Positions 40,707 to 50,735 are shown, counted from the stretch's first letter. The stretch: 64,000 nucleotides of DNA from Metaruminococcus_A gallistercoris (GCA_904394975.1 CAJFNQ010000040.1:32710-96709), one strand, 5' to 3'. Made by a program: numbers and translations. The notes: a model not told the origin generated them from the sequence alone.

Positions 40707-43568
40707 TTAGTCCTCCCCCAACTTCAGCGCCTGATCCATCTTGATCCGCGAAATGATGCGGACCAGAACAGCAGAACCTGCAACCAGCATGATCAACAAA
40801 ACAACAAACAGCCGCAGATAATCGCTAAAATACGCAACCACTTTAAACGGAGGTACCTGCTCGGCAGGAGTATAAATCATCTGCAAAAGCGGTACAAACA
40901 AATTCGCGGCAAGGCTGCCAATTAAGATTCCAGCCAGAATGGCCACACCGGAAATCAGCAGCTGTTCCCACAGGATCATGCCGATGAGCTGCCGCTTGGA
41001 AAGGCCCATGGCACGCAGAATACCAAACTGAAGAGTTCTTCCGCGAATGTTAAAGATCCAGTAGATTAAAAAGCCAATTAAGGTAATAGCCATAATAATG
41101 ACAAAGCCCAGAGTTAAGGTTCCGTTGATCCCCTGCAGCATTGGATCATTTTTCGCAGCGACCAAATCCTGCTCCGTATTGACAATAGTATCAAACTTGA
41201 TGCCTTTTTCCTCAAACTCCGCGTAAATCATCTCACTGGTCGCCCCATCCGCACGGCTCATCCAAATCTCATAAGGCTGTACTGCCCCCTCCGCATGGAT
41301 GTAATTCAAATTGGCAACCATAAATTTCAGATCATTTTCACCCGATTCCTGCGCATTTGGATTGATGGTCGGCCAATAGTCGATAATTCCGCAAACAACC
41401 GCTTCCAAAGCTTTGCTTTGACCAGACCACGCGAATTCGATCTTATCCCCCGGATTGATGCCGGTTTGCTCTGCAAGCGCACGGGAAACGAAAACAGCGG
41501 TAGGATTATCGGTCATGATATTCAGGTACTCATTGATGTGAGCGGGCAGCAGATCACTGCGGCTCCACGCCACCTGCCCAAATTCATGCGGAATAACCCC
41601 CATGAGTGTAACACCATCTGCGCTTCCGCCATCACAGGTAACTGAAGTTTTTTTGTCACGAAACACCTTGGTTGCTACATCAATTGTATCCAGCTGGGTA
41701 TACGGAACAAAGTCCGGTTCATTATAATAGTAAATCTCCGAAACCTTTGTTGCGTCATAATCAGCTGAACCTTCATCATACGGGACCATATTTCCTTCGT
41801 CATCATACATAACCTTAACGCTTTCATAGGTCCAGTTACTGCTCAACACAATGTCAGCACCGTTGGAATAATAAATATGATCTTCGGTAAATGTGTTGAT
41901 CGTACGGGCGGAAACGGCGTCAAAAATTCCAAGAGAAACGGTCATGATAAGAAACACCATCAAGAAATGGCTGGACCTAGTGCGCGAGACGTTCAGCAGT
42001 GAGGCATAAGTGCCTGGTTTCCAACGCTTTCTTCCCAAACGGAACACCAATCGAATCAGTAACGGATACAACCGCAAAAACAGAAGCGCCGCTGAAAGGA
42101 TCGCAAGTGCGCTGAGCAAAAACAGCGCAGGGTCCATATAGGCTTCCGAACCGGACAATCCGGCTGCGTCAAGCATTTTCAGATTATTCTGATAGGAAAA
42201 ATAACCATAAACAGAAACGCCCAGCAGAACAACGTCAAGATAAAACTTTTTCCAAACCGGTTTATCGGAACTGCGGCTTTTTGAACGTTTGTGCCGAACG
42301 ATCCCGCTCCTTGCCGTCAACATGACTGGTACAAGCATGGTAATGAGGAATACAACGATTGCCAACAACGCATAAAGGTATGCGTCCGGCACCATTTCCA
42401 CCTGCAAACCTTTTCGGGATACAAATTCCAAAAATCCGTCGGAAAGGCCCAGCATTCCACATACCAGCCAACCGAGCAATGGCCCGATCAGCAGAGCAAT
42501 AGCCCCCAGAACACCGCCTTCCAACAAATAATTCGTAAAAATCTGAAAATTACTGGCTCCGCGGCTTTTCTGCACGGAAATATCATTGGCGTCATAGTCC
42601 ACAATCAGTTTGGAAACCATGAAAACGTAAAGAAGAAGCATCAAAATGACCGGCACCTGCAAAATCCACAATGTGAAAGACAGGGAACTCATCCTGCCGG
42701 AATAACTTCCCAGCAGTTCACCGATCTCAGTCGTGACCGAAAATCCCTCTGGAAGACTTTCTTTCTGAGCATTTATCGCAGCAGAATATGCAGAAGCGTT
42801 CTGCACCTTCATTTTGGTATAATCGAACGCATAGTGCCACGTGGCACTGTAAAGATGTTCCGCTCCCTCTTCTTCAAGAAAAATCGTCTCAAAAAGTGAA
42901 CTGTCCATAACAAGGCGTTCTTCAAACGACGTTTGCGCCTGCGGCCAATAAAGGTCGGAACTGTCTGTATAGCGAAAGACACCGGTTACAACAACCTGAT
43001 ATGTAGTTCCATCCGATGCGGTGACAACCGCTGTGCTGCCGGTGGAAAGGCTGAGCGACCCGACCGCATTTTCGGCAACCATTACTTCAATCACGCCATC
43101 TTTCCGTTCAGAGGAAGGCAGTTCTCCGGAAACAAGCGTAACATGATCCCCGATTCCTTCCATTGCAGCAAACCGTATCGACCGCTTTTCCGAAGGGATA
43201 TTTGCGTACAAATCCGGAAGCATATCCATTGTGCCTGCAATCAAACGCACTGATTCTTCCAGAACAGGAAGCGAAAGCACTGAGGCGAACTCTCCCGATT
43301 CAGCACGCTGAGACAGCTCGTTATAGGTCGCAAGAATCTCTTGTGCAGACGCTTCTTTTGAGAAATTGCCGCTAACGAGATAATCGCCGGGGTATTTATT
43401 TTCTTCTACCTGGTAATTTTCCAGGTCTTTCATCAGCATGCGCTGAAAAATGCTGTTCGAATAAACGGGGATACAACTGATTGTTGTTACCGCAAGCAAG
43501 CAACCCAACATCAGGCAGATGGTCATCCACCGGTTTCGGAGCATTTTCCGCAATATGTTAATAAACAA
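40707..43568 (-). CDS. FtsX/MacB-family ABC transporter permease
   Basis: 953 aa from a TTG start (43568) with GGAGG 7 bases upstream. It has one N-terminal membrane segment (WMTICLMLGCLLAVTTISC), a large extracellular region (about 45-290), and a first FtsX core of helices (about 295-420). Further membrane spans (about 450-550) lead to a second extracellular domain (about 560-790) and a last FtsX core (IMAITLIGFLIYWIFNIRGR, LIGMILWEQLLISGVAILAG, LRLFVVLLIMLVAGSAVLVR). This two-core layout is that of large peptide or lipoprotein exporters. It is the central membrane component of the operon with the adaptor and two ATPases. Substrate unknown; antimicrobial-peptide export or mechanotransmission are both usual in the family. 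Confidence 0.9.
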   Translation of the reverse strand: MFINILRKMLRNRWMTICLMLGCLLAVTTISCIPVYSNSIFQRMLMKDLENYQVEENKYPGDYLVSGNFSKEASAQEILATYNELSQRAESGEFASVLSLPVLEESVRLIAGTMDMLPDLYANIPSEKRSIRFAAMEGIGDHVTLVSGELPSSERKDGVIEVMVAENAVGSLSLSTGSTAVVTASDGTTYQVVVTGVFRYTDSSDLYWPQAQTSFEERLVMDSSLFETIFLEEEGAEHLYSATWHYAFDYTKMKVQNASAYSAAINAQKESLPEGFSVTTEIGELLGSYSGRMSSLSFTLWILQVPVILMLLLYVFMVSKLIVDYDANDISVQKSRGASNFQIFTNYLLEGGVLGAIALLIGPLLGWLVCGMLGLSDGFLEFVSRKGLQVEMVPDAYLYALLAIVVFLITMLVPVMLTARSGIVRHKRSKSRSSDKPVWKKFYLDVVLLGVSVYGYFSYQNNLKMLDAAGLSGSEAYMDPALFLLSALAILSAALLFLRLYPLLIRLVFRLGRKRWKPGTYASLLNVSRTRSSHFLMVFLIMTVSLGIFDAVSARTINTFTEDHIYYSNGADIVLSSNWTYESVKVMYDDEGNMVPYDEGSADYDATKVSEIYYYNEPDFVPYTQLDTIDVATKVFRDKKTSVTCDGGSADGVTLMGVIPHEFGQVAWSRSDLLPAHINEYLNIMTDNPTAVFVSRALAEQTGINPGDKIEFAWSGQSKALEAVVCGIIDYWPTINPNAQESGENDLKFMVANLNYIHAEGAVQPYEIWMSRADGATSEMIYAEFEEKGIKFDTIVNTEQDLVAAKNDPMLQGINGTLTLGFVIIMAITLIGFLIYWIFNIRGRTLQFGILRAMGLSKRQLIGMILWEQLLISGVAILAGILIGSLAANLFVPLLQMIYTPAEQVPPFKVVAYFSDYLRLFVVLLIMLVAGSAVLVRIISRIKMDQALKLGED

Positions 43569-43582
43569 GCGGCTTCCTCCTT

Positions 43583-44608
43583 TTATCCTACAATGACCTC
43601 TTCACCTTCACTGACACCATTAAGGATTTCAACCTGAGAGGTTGACATAATGCCAATGTCTACGGAACGTTCCGTCTTCACACCGTCTTCCAAAACGCTC
43701 ACATAATAGTATCCTGCTGTTCCGGTCACCGCACTGCGGGGAACCAGCACCACATTTTCTTTTACCGCGACAACCGCTGTAAAATTCGCTTTCCCGCCGA
43801 TTTTCAGGCCGGGAATTCCAGAAGCGGAAAAGCACACCTTTCCGTCATAGTCATTTTTCATATTGTCCGGGACACTGTCCTGTGTGCGTGTAACTGTAGC
43901 GGCATAATCCGTTCCATCGACCGTTATCGTAACATTCATGCCGAGTTTCAGTTCATCCGCACCATAGCCGGAATATTCAAAACAAAGATCCGCGTCATTC
44001 GCTACCCGGCAGATCACCGTGCTGTTGCCAACCGTTTCGCCAATATTGGTCTCGGCAAGGTAAGTAACCACTCCGTCGATTGGCGCGTAAAGTGTGGTTG
44101 CAGAAATTTCTTTTTCCAACTGTTCAATTCTTAATTCGATCTGTTCAATCTGCAGCTGAGCGATCCGCGCATCATAATTGGTGGGATTGCCGTTTGTATC
44201 AACATCCGGGTTCCCTTTGGAAAGCGCCCGCTCTAAATTGATCTTCTGCATTTCCAATTCCAGCTTCGCATTATCCAAATCACTCTGTGCGCTGCTGCCG
44301 TCGATTGTAGCTATTACCTGCCCTTTTTTGACCGTATCGCCCACAGCTACCTCTTTGGTACGGAGAACGCCGCTGCGTTCAGTAAAGGCAAGATCGTACT
44401 GTTCTGCGGCAACAACTGTACAGGAAGCTGATATTTCCTGGCTGATCGTACCACGGGTAGCGGCTTCGGTCTGATAAGTGACCTCAACAGGCTGTTTTAA
44501 AGGCGGTGCCAGCGCCTCTTCCTCTTCCGGAAACATGGAACAGCCAGACAGCAAAAAAATCGCCGCTGTCAACACAAGAGCCGCTTTGGTAATTACGTTT
44601 TGATTCAT
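43583..44608 (-). CDS. MacA/HlyD-type efflux adaptor lipoprotein
   Basis: 341 aa. A lipobox FLLSGC at residues 18-23 anchors it to the outer face of the membrane. A barrel-sandwich (lipoyl-like) half with TVKKGQVIATIDGSSAQSD (about 95-113), a coiled-coil hairpin (about 115-180) and its return LYAPIDGVVTYLAETNIGETV, then beta-barrel domains (from about 215), make a compact MacA. Monoderm bacteria use such adaptors with MacB-like permeases to move peptides or antibiotics through the wall. It is the first gene of a four-gene operon; AGGAG stands 7 bases before the ATG. Confidence 0.92.
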   Translation of the reverse strand: MNQNVITKAALVLTAAIFLLSGCSMFPEEEEALAPPLKQPVEVTYQTEAATRGTISQEISASCTVVAAEQYDLAFTERSGVLRTKEVAVGDTVKKGQVIATIDGSSAQSDLDNAKLELEMQKINLERALSKGNPDVDTNGNPTNYDARIAQLQIEQIELRIEQLEKEISATTLYAPIDGVVTYLAETNIGETVGNSTVICRVANDADLCFEYSGYGADELKLGMNVTITVDGTDYAATVTRTQDSVPDNMKNDYDGKVCFSASGIPGLKIGGKANFTAVVAVKENVVLVPRSAVTGTAGYYYVSVLEDGVKTERSVDIGIMSTSQVEILNGVSEGEEVIVG

Positions 44609-44763
44609 TTTGTTGCTCCTACTCTGTTTTTTAAGACGGAATATATTACAAAGATCAATAAAAACAATGATAAACTTTTAAAACGACAAAATTGCGGCAT
44701 ACAAAACTACAAATTCTGGCTTTTTCACACTCTAATGCGCCAAAATTCACAATACTTATCATT

Positions 44764-44792
44764 ATTTTAAAATTACATAATTGCAATGTCAA
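44764..44792 (-). promoter_or_regulatory. Promoter of the MacAB-like operon
   Basis: Minus strand TTGACA (44792-44787) and TAAAAT (44769-44764), 17-nt spacer; leader about 150 nt. Confidence 0.7.
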
Positions 44793-44905
44793 GTAAAAGC
44801 GCACTTTTGCAAAATAAATATTCGAATATTTTTTGTCTATTTTGAACAATTTGATATTAAAACTATGATCTGGTCAGTTCGTACCTTCTCAAACACTTTT
44901 TAACA

Positions 44906-44934
44906 TTGCGCTTTGTATCAATAAAATGTATAAT
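44906..44934 (+). promoter_or_regulatory. Promoter of the GT8-flippase genes
   Basis: TTGCGC (44906-44911) and TATAAT (44929-44934), 17-nt spacer; leader about 145 nt. Confidence 0.65.
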
Positions 44935-45085
44935 ATAAAAACAACACAAAGTAAAAATGGAAAAGATTTGATGTTACAATAGCAGGAGAGTATTTATACA
45001 TAATTCCGGAAAACGAGGAAGGTTTATCTGTTGAGGAGCGTTATTGCTCACGCTGCCTGTGACATCAATTCGGGAGTGAAATTTT

Positions 45086-46099
45086 ATGAAGCAACCATTT
45101 AAGGGTGAAATGCACCTATTGTATGCGTCTAATGACGCTTATGTCCCTTATCTTGCCGCCTCTGTTTGTTCTCTTTGTGAACACAACAAACAGGAAAAAA
45201 GCATCACCTTTCATATTATGTCTCTGGGGATAAATGAAGAAAACCGCTCAAAATTAAGCGATATGATCCATGGGTACGGAAGAGAACTGGCGATCTATGA
45301 AATGGGTGATATCAGCAAAAAAGTTCATTTTTCACTGGACACGATGGGGTTTGATATCAGCTCTCTGGCTCGTTTGTTTATCGGCAGCGCTTTACCTGAA
45401 AGCATTGAACGTGTGCTATACCTGGACTGCGACACCATCGTTTTGGATTCCTTGAACGATCTGTTTGCCACTGATCTGGACGGATATCTGCTGGGAGCAG
45501 TCGGGGAACCTACTGTCACAAAATCCAGAAAAGCTTTTCTCGGCATGGATCCTGCCTCTCTTTATATCAACGCCGGTGTTCTCTTGTTCAATCTTGACCT
45601 CTGGCGAAAAGAAAATGCCGAAAAAGCGGTTCTTGATTACTACGCTTCAAAAGGCGGCGCCCTTACCGCAGTGGATCAAGACGCAATAAACGGTGCATTT
45701 GAAGGCCGCATAAAAGAACTTTCGCCCCGCTACAATTACGGAAGCATTGAGATCTACTATCCTTATAAAACCCTCAAAAAAATCTCCGCCCCTGTACCAT
45801 ACATTACAGAAGAATGCTACAACGCCGCCAAACAAAAACCGGCAATTATCCATTTCTTGGGTGAAGAACGTCCTTGGCGGGAAGGGACGACCCATCCATT
45901 CACCCACGAATATGACAAATATCTTGCCTTGACCCCTTGGAAAGGGATACCGAAAGAGCAGGGATGGAAAGGGTATTTTTTCTGTTTTCGAATCTTCAAC
46001 GCGGTCACCAAGCCAATCCCCATTCTGCGCTATAAAATTATCGATGCTCTGATCCCTGCGTTCATGCGTTATCGTGCAAGACAGCGAAAAAAGAATTGA
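45086..46099 (+). CDS. Glycosyltransferase family 8
   Basis: 337 aa GT-A fold transferase. The start HLLYASNDAYVPYLAASVCSL, the donor-binding region ARLFIGSALP, the DxD motif in VLYLDCDTIVLDSL (about residue 115), YINAGVLLFNLDLWR and DQDAINGAF are all GT8 marks, followed by FLGEERPW near 270. It adds galactose or glucose from a UDP-sugar to lipopolysaccharide-type or wall glycans. It stands 9 bases before a flippase gene, which points to a small surface-polysaccharide function; donor and acceptor are unknown. Confidence 0.92.
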   Translation: MKQPFKGEMHLLYASNDAYVPYLAASVCSLCEHNKQEKSITFHIMSLGINEENRSKLSDMIHGYGRELAIYEMGDISKKVHFSLDTMGFDISSLARLFIGSALPESIERVLYLDCDTIVLDSLNDLFATDLDGYLLGAVGEPTVTKSRKAFLGMDPASLYINAGVLLFNLDLWRKENAEKAVLDYYASKGGALTAVDQDAINGAFEGRIKELSPRYNYGSIEIYYPYKTLKKISAPVPYITEECYNAAKQKPAIIHFLGEERPWREGTTHPFTHEYDKYLALTPWKGIPKEQGWKGYFFCFRIFNAVTKPIPILRYKIIDALIPAFMRYRARQRKKN

Positions 46100-46108
46100 G
46101 GTTTTTAA

Positions 46109-47350
46109 ATGACAGAAAAAAGGCTTTCAATCAAGCAGAATCTGCTCTACAACTCATTTGGCTCCATGTTTTATCTGGCCTGCCAATGGCTGATTACCAT
46201 TTTTGTTGTACAGCTTTCTTCTTATGAGGACGCAGGAAACCTTTCCCTTGCTATTTCCATCACCAATATTTTTTATACCATTGCGACCTTCGGGATTCGA
46301 AATTTTCAAGTTTCTGACGTCGACAACAAATACTCTGCATCGGATTATGTTACCTCCCGGCTGGTTACATCGGGAATTTCGTTTGTGCTTTGCGTGGGAT
46401 TTGTTCTGTTAAATCAGGGATATACCGCTGAACAGATGGGCGTTATCATCATCTACGCTGTGTTCAAGCTTTCAGAAATTCTGGTAGATGTGCTTCAGGG
46501 AATCCAGCAAAAAGCATCACGCATGGATTATATCGCGCGTTCATTTGTACTGCGCGGCATTCTGCTGCTTTCTTCTTTCTGCCTTGTTCTGTATCTTTCC
46601 AAAAGTCTGCTGCTTGCGATCACAGTTATGGCACTTCTCACAATGGCGGTCGTTTTGTTAATCGATTTTCCGACCAGTTGGAAGCTGGCGCCGTTTCGTC
46701 TTCACATCTCAAAGCAAAATTTAAAGCAGATTCTTCTGGAATGCTGGCCGCTGATGTTCAATACCACCGTAATCACTTCATTGGTTTCCATTCCCCGGTA
46801 TTTTCTTGAAATGTATTATGGCAGTGAAGTGCTTGGGTTTTACAGTTCGGTTGCAACACCTGCAGTTATTATACAAACCGCCTGTATGTGGATTTATAGC
46901 CCGCTCATTTCATCGATAGCGGAACATTATGCAAATCGTGCGAAGAAAGAATACTCCGCTTTATTAATCAGAGCGGTTTTGGCAATAATCGCCGTGTTCG
47001 TTATTATTTTCATCGGTGCCGCTCTGCTCGGCAACTGGGGATTGCATCTTTTGTTCGGAGAAGAGATTCTCGACTACGCATACCTGCTCATACCGGTGCT
47101 TTTCACTACCGTTCTCATCGCATTGTGTTATTTTATGGATATGCTGCTCACCGTTTCACGTTGGATGAAAGCGACCTCTCTTGCTCTGGTTGGTGCACTT
47201 GCGGCAGAGTTTGCTCTCTCGGTTTTGTTTGTTCAAACCTGGGGGATGGACGGTGTAAACTACATTTTATACATCGCTTTCGGCATTGCGTTGACAATAC
47301 AAGTGATATTCTGGTTCGTCACTACGCGCAGACATTTTGCGGCCTCATAA
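46109..47350 (+). CDS. Polysaccharide flippase (Wzx/MATE-like, oligosaccharide flippase)
   Basis: 413 aa with about 12 hydrophobic segments. The N-terminus FGSMFYLACQWLITIFVVQL and the following GNLSLAISITNIFYTIATFGIRNFQVSD are typical of Wzx-type flippases of the MOP superfamily. It moves lipid-linked glycan units across the membrane. GAGG lies 8 bases before the ATG, and it follows the GT8 gene closely. A bidirectional terminator separates it from spoIVA. Confidence 0.88.
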   Translation: MTEKRLSIKQNLLYNSFGSMFYLACQWLITIFVVQLSSYEDAGNLSLAISITNIFYTIATFGIRNFQVSDVDNKYSASDYVTSRLVTSGISFVLCVGFVLLNQGYTAEQMGVIIIYAVFKLSEILVDVLQGIQQKASRMDYIARSFVLRGILLLSSFCLVLYLSKSLLLAITVMALLTMAVVLLIDFPTSWKLAPFRLHISKQNLKQILLECWPLMFNTTVITSLVSIPRYFLEMYYGSEVLGFYSSVATPAVIIQTACMWIYSPLISSIAEHYANRAKKEYSALLIRAVLAIIAVFVIIFIGAALLGNWGLHLLFGEEILDYAYLLIPVLFTTVLIALCYFMDMLLTVSRWMKATSLALVGALAAEFALSVLFVQTWGMDGVNYILYIAFGIALTIQVIFWFVTTRRHFAAS

Positions 47351-47410
47351 GAAACGATGCAAGTATCTAAGTCATTCGTACAATTCAAAAAAGTAATCAC
47401 AAAACGGCAA

Positions 47411-47443
47411 AAACCGCAGGAAATTATCTTCCTGCGGTTTTTT
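47411..47443. terminator. Bidirectional terminator between the flippase and spoIVA
   Basis: A perfect 12-bp stem AAACCGCAGGAA/TTCCTGCGGTTT (47411-47422, 47429-47440) with T run to the right and A-rich DNA to the left. Confidence 0.9.
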
Positions 47444-47450
47444 ATACAGA

Positions 47451-48929
47451 TTATAGGATAATGCAAATGAGGCCGCTGCAGCCTTCGTTAATAATCCGCT
47501 CAATGGTCTCCTGCAATTTCAGACGCGCGTCTGCCGGCATCCGGTACAGCTTGTTGTGTAATCCGTCATTGACCAGTTCATGCAGAGATTTCCCAAAAAT
47601 ATTGGATTCCCAGATCTGCTGCGGGTTCTCCTCAAATTCCTGAAGTAGATACTGCATCAACTCTTCCGACTGTTTTTCGTTGCCGACGATCGGGCTGACC
47701 TCAGTCGTAATATCTGCCCGCATCATGTGAATGGAGGGCGCAGACGCTTTGAGTTTCACCCCATAACGCCCGCCTTGCTTGACGATCTCCGGTTCCTCCA
47801 GACTCAGCTCATCCATGGAAGGCATGACGATACCGTAGCCGGTGGCGTTTACCTCTTCCAAAGCGGCTTTGATTTTATCAAATTGCTTTTTCATGGCTGC
47901 GAGTTCGATCATGCATGGCATGAGCTTGGATTCGTCCTCAATTTCAAGCCCGGTCTCCTCACCCAGAATCTTATAAAACAGGTGCGCATGAAGGGTAACC
48001 GAGATCTTAGCGGTCCCGCAGCCCATATCCATGGAAACGACCGAAGTAGCGGAGACATATTCGCACGTTGCAATCTTTTCCGCAGCGCTTTTGAGCTCGC
48101 TCATATGCTTTAGCCCGACCGCCGCTTCGCGGATGCTGCCGAACACGGCCGATTTGAGCCAATGCCCTTTTTCCAGCCCGGAAACCCATTTTGGAAGATC
48201 GACTGAAACCTCTTTGATTGGGAACTGGCACAGAATAGTAGAAAGAAGCTCTTTGATGTCGGATTCTGTCATCTCCAGACAATTGAGTGGTGTGACCGGC
48301 ACGCCATATTTTTCCGTAAGTTCTTGAGCAAGATGTTTAGAAGCATCACTTCGGGGATTCGAGCAGTTTAACAGCACGCTGAACGGTTTATTGATCTCTT
48401 TGAGTTCTTTAATGACCCGCTCTTCTGCTTCCTCATATTCTTCCCGGGGAATCTCGCCGATGCTGCCGTCGGTTGTCACAACAAGCCCAATGGTGGAGTG
48501 TTCGGTAATGACCTTGCGAGTACCGACTTCTGCCGCCATTACAAAGGGAACCTCTTCCTCAAACCAGGGAGTCACCACCATGCGCGGCGCTTCGTTTTCA
48601 AAATAACCGAGTGAGCTTGGGACAATGTACCCAACGCAGTCGATCAAGCGGACATTCATAGTCGTGCCGCCGTCCATAGTGATATGAACCGCTTCTTCTG
48701 GAATAAATTTCGGTTCGGTTGTCATAATGGTACGGCCGGCAGATGACTGCGGAAGTTCATCAACAGCACGTTCCCGCCTGGGTTCACTTTCAATATTCGG
48801 AATCACCAGTGTTTCCATAAACCGTTTAATAAAGGTGGATTTTCCCGTGCGGACCGGTCCTACAATACCAAGGTAAATATTTCCGTCTGTCCGCCGGGCT
48901 ATATCGTTATAAATATTCCTGCTTTCCAT
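47451..48929 (-). CDS. spoIVA: Stage IV sporulation protein A (spore coat ATPase)
   Basis: 492 aa, normal for SpoIVA. Made in the mother cell under sigma-E, it polymerises on the forespore surface using ATP and forms the platform of the coat. Visible: IYNDIARRTDGNIYLGIVG at the start, the Walker A GPVRTGKST (residues 24-32), SAGRTIMTTEPKFIP, RLIDCVGYIVP, and the C-terminal anchoring region ending ICIIL. GGAGGG precedes the ATG by 11 bases. It lies 42 bases downstream of the SipL-like gene on the same strand, so the two interacting coat proteins may share a transcript. Confidence 0.97.
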   Translation of the reverse strand: MESRNIYNDIARRTDGNIYLGIVGPVRTGKSTFIKRFMETLVIPNIESEPRRERAVDELPQSSAGRTIMTTEPKFIPEEAVHITMDGGTTMNVRLIDCVGYIVPSSLGYFENEAPRMVVTPWFEEEVPFVMAAEVGTRKVITEHSTIGLVVTTDGSIGEIPREEYEEAEERVIKELKEINKPFSVLLNCSNPRSDASKHLAQELTEKYGVPVTPLNCLEMTESDIKELLSTILCQFPIKEVSVDLPKWVSGLEKGHWLKSAVFGSIREAAVGLKHMSELKSAAEKIATCEYVSATSVVSMDMGCGTAKISVTLHAHLFYKILGEETGLEIEDESKLMPCMIELAAMKKQFDKIKAALEEVNATGYGIVMPSMDELSLEEPEIVKQGGRYGVKLKASAPSIHMMRADITTEVSPIVGNEKQSEELMQYLLQEFEENPQQIWESNIFGKSLHELVNDGLHNKLYRMPADARLKLQETIERIINEGCSGLICIIL

Positions 48930-48971
48930 AAAACTGTCTGCCCTCCTGTATTTCTAAGGTCACTGAGCCCG

Positions 48972-50516
48972 TCAATCGGCAAGGGGAATCAAAAGGATAT
49001 GTCCTTCATTCATCACCTCGGATTCCAGATCGTTCTCCTCAATAATCGCGCTCACGGAAGTATGGTACCGTTTTGCGATCTCCCATACCTGTTCCCCTTC
49101 CTGCGCAAAATACAGAGTCACGGCAGAACGCTGGTCCCGGTCAACCGCTTGACTTTCATCCAGCGTCACATTGACAATCGCCGGAACACTGACGATCTGC
49201 ACAGCATACGCCGTCAATGACAGTTCGATCCGAAGATCAATCTTCTTGTCTCCCGTCACATGATAAGAAACACTTCGGATTTGAGCAACGGCTTCAATCT
49301 CACAGTCATCAACGCCAGCATCCCGACCGATATCATCATGGAATTCCACCCGTTTATCCACCGCAAGAGGTGTTCCGGAACTGCCTGCACAAATTGCGCA
49401 AATGTCAAATTCTCCATCCAGCGAAAAACCATTTCCGCCCGGTTTCATGGAAAGACGCGCAACTTCGCACCAGACATCATAAACGGTCTGCACCTCTTCA
49501 TCCGGCGTATCAATCGAAACCTGAACCATCGAGGTAAGCGAAGGAAGTCGAGTCGTTCTGCGGACATTCATTCGCTTCTGTTCCAGCTCACAACCGCATC
49601 CGGTCGAGTACATATCGCGAATGATCTGCTTTTCCTCTTCCTGTATGCAGGTGCAGATACAAACGAGGGAAATTTCAGTAGAAAGCAAGCGTGAATCGCC
49701 GTCCATTGTGGTTTTCGGCTCGATTTCCGCTGAACACACCTCCAGACGCACATTGCACAAGAAGCGGTCATCCACACCCGGAAGGTCAATGATCTGGCTC
49801 ATTGGAATGGTGTACTCCACCATCTGCGGGCATTCATCCTCTCCAAGCGGGCAGTAAACGATGTGCAGAAGGACATCACCTTTAATGATGACTTTATTGG
49901 CGATTACCTTAACGTCGGTTACTGTCGTGTTTTCGCTGTGATACAAAACAGACGCCACCGGAGGATTCCCTCCCGGAAGTTCCAGTTCTTCCCGTACGGT
50001 AAATGATTTGCAGGCCTGTTTGCATTCGCCGTCCATTTTCATAGAATCCTGGCGTTTCTGAATCCCGGAACCTTCTGCGTTGCAAACAACCGTTTCTTTG
50101 CGCTGATCGGTTACCCGAAGGCGTATGCCAACAGCCCCACGCAGATCAAACCGGCGGGAATTTACACCACGGCAGTTTATGTATTCACACTGCATCTGCA
50201 CTTCTGCCACCGGCGACTCACAGGGAGATTTCAGCGTGACCGTTTTGGTAAACGGCACCTTCTGCACAAATGACCGTACATGGCTGGTCTCCTCGCAGAT
50301 ATAGACGATAAAGATGGTTGCAACCCCATCAATCACCACTTCGCCGCCAGTGATCCTGCTTGCCGTCATTCGGGGGACCATTTTGCACTTGAGCACTTTG
50401 AAAACATTCGGGCAGTAATCCGGAAGCAGGCAATCCAGTTCTATGGGCTGTTCTACCATCGCATCGAACACTACCTCATTGACCTCTATGGTATCATGGG
50501 TAAGCTTACATTCCAT
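48972..50516 (-). CDS. SipL-like spore morphogenetic protein (SPOCS repeats plus LysM)
   Basis: 514 aa. Residues 1 to about 455 contain repeated SPOCS (DUF3794) modules; the first begins LLPDYCPNVFKVLKCKMVPRM and a later one has VYHSENTTV-like SVLYHSENTTVTDVKVI. A C-terminal LysM domain (about 460-512: EQVWEIAKRYHTSVSAIIEEN, EGHILLIPL) completes the architecture of C. difficile SipL, which binds SpoIVA through its LysM domain to localise the coat. The neighbouring spoIVA gene strengthens the call. Likely a sigma-E mother-cell gene. No signal peptide, as expected for a cytoplasmic coat protein. Confidence 0.92.
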   Translation of the reverse strand: MECKLTHDTIEVNEVVFDAMVEQPIELDCLLPDYCPNVFKVLKCKMVPRMTASRITGGEVVIDGVATIFIVYICEETSHVRSFVQKVPFTKTVTLKSPCESPVAEVQMQCEYINCRGVNSRRFDLRGAVGIRLRVTDQRKETVVCNAEGSGIQKRQDSMKMDGECKQACKSFTVREELELPGGNPPVASVLYHSENTTVTDVKVIANKVIIKGDVLLHIVYCPLGEDECPQMVEYTIPMSQIIDLPGVDDRFLCNVRLEVCSAEIEPKTTMDGDSRLLSTEISLVCICTCIQEEEKQIIRDMYSTGCGCELEQKRMNVRRTTRLPSLTSMVQVSIDTPDEEVQTVYDVWCEVARLSMKPGGNGFSLDGEFDICAICAGSSGTPLAVDKRVEFHDDIGRDAGVDDCEIEAVAQIRSVSYHVTGDKKIDLRIELSLTAYAVQIVSVPAIVNVTLDESQAVDRDQRSAVTLYFAQEGEQVWEIAKRYHTSVSAIIEENDLESEVMNEGHILLIPLAD

Positions 50517-50552
50517 ATCTGCTTCTACTCCTTTTTACGATTTTTCTACTCT

Positions 50553-50581
50553 ATCGTATTCGGGAGCTGTCCGCGTTATGC
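50553..50581 (-). promoter_or_regulatory. Possible sigma-E-type promoter of the sipL-like/spoIVA genes
   Basis: On the minus strand GCATAAC (50581-50575) and AATACGAT near 50560-50553, about 14-15 bases apart, resemble the sigma-E pattern (GNATANNT / CATACANT) only partially. Confidence 0.35.
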
Positions 50582-50735
50582 CACATCCTGCACCAAAACA
50601 GAAAAAAGCGCATAAAATAATTTACGAAAAAAGTTTTTGACGTCAAATAGCCTGTAAAAGGCCATATAATCATAAAAAGTCAGTAAATCAATTTTAAATA
50701 TGCCGCATCCAGAATTTCATTCATTAAAAATTATG

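Larger units (their letters stand above)
44609..45085. other. AT-rich divergent intergenic region
   Basis: 476 bases of AT-rich DNA between the export operon and the GT8 gene. It holds two promoters facing outward (44764-44792 and 44906-44934) and no supported gene; a 64-codon minus-strand frame has no ribosome site. Confidence 0.6.

Noticed and set aside
44655..44849. 64-codon minus-strand frame in the AT-rich gap
   Set aside because: No ribosome site, biased composition, and it crosses the promoter of the MacAB-like operon.
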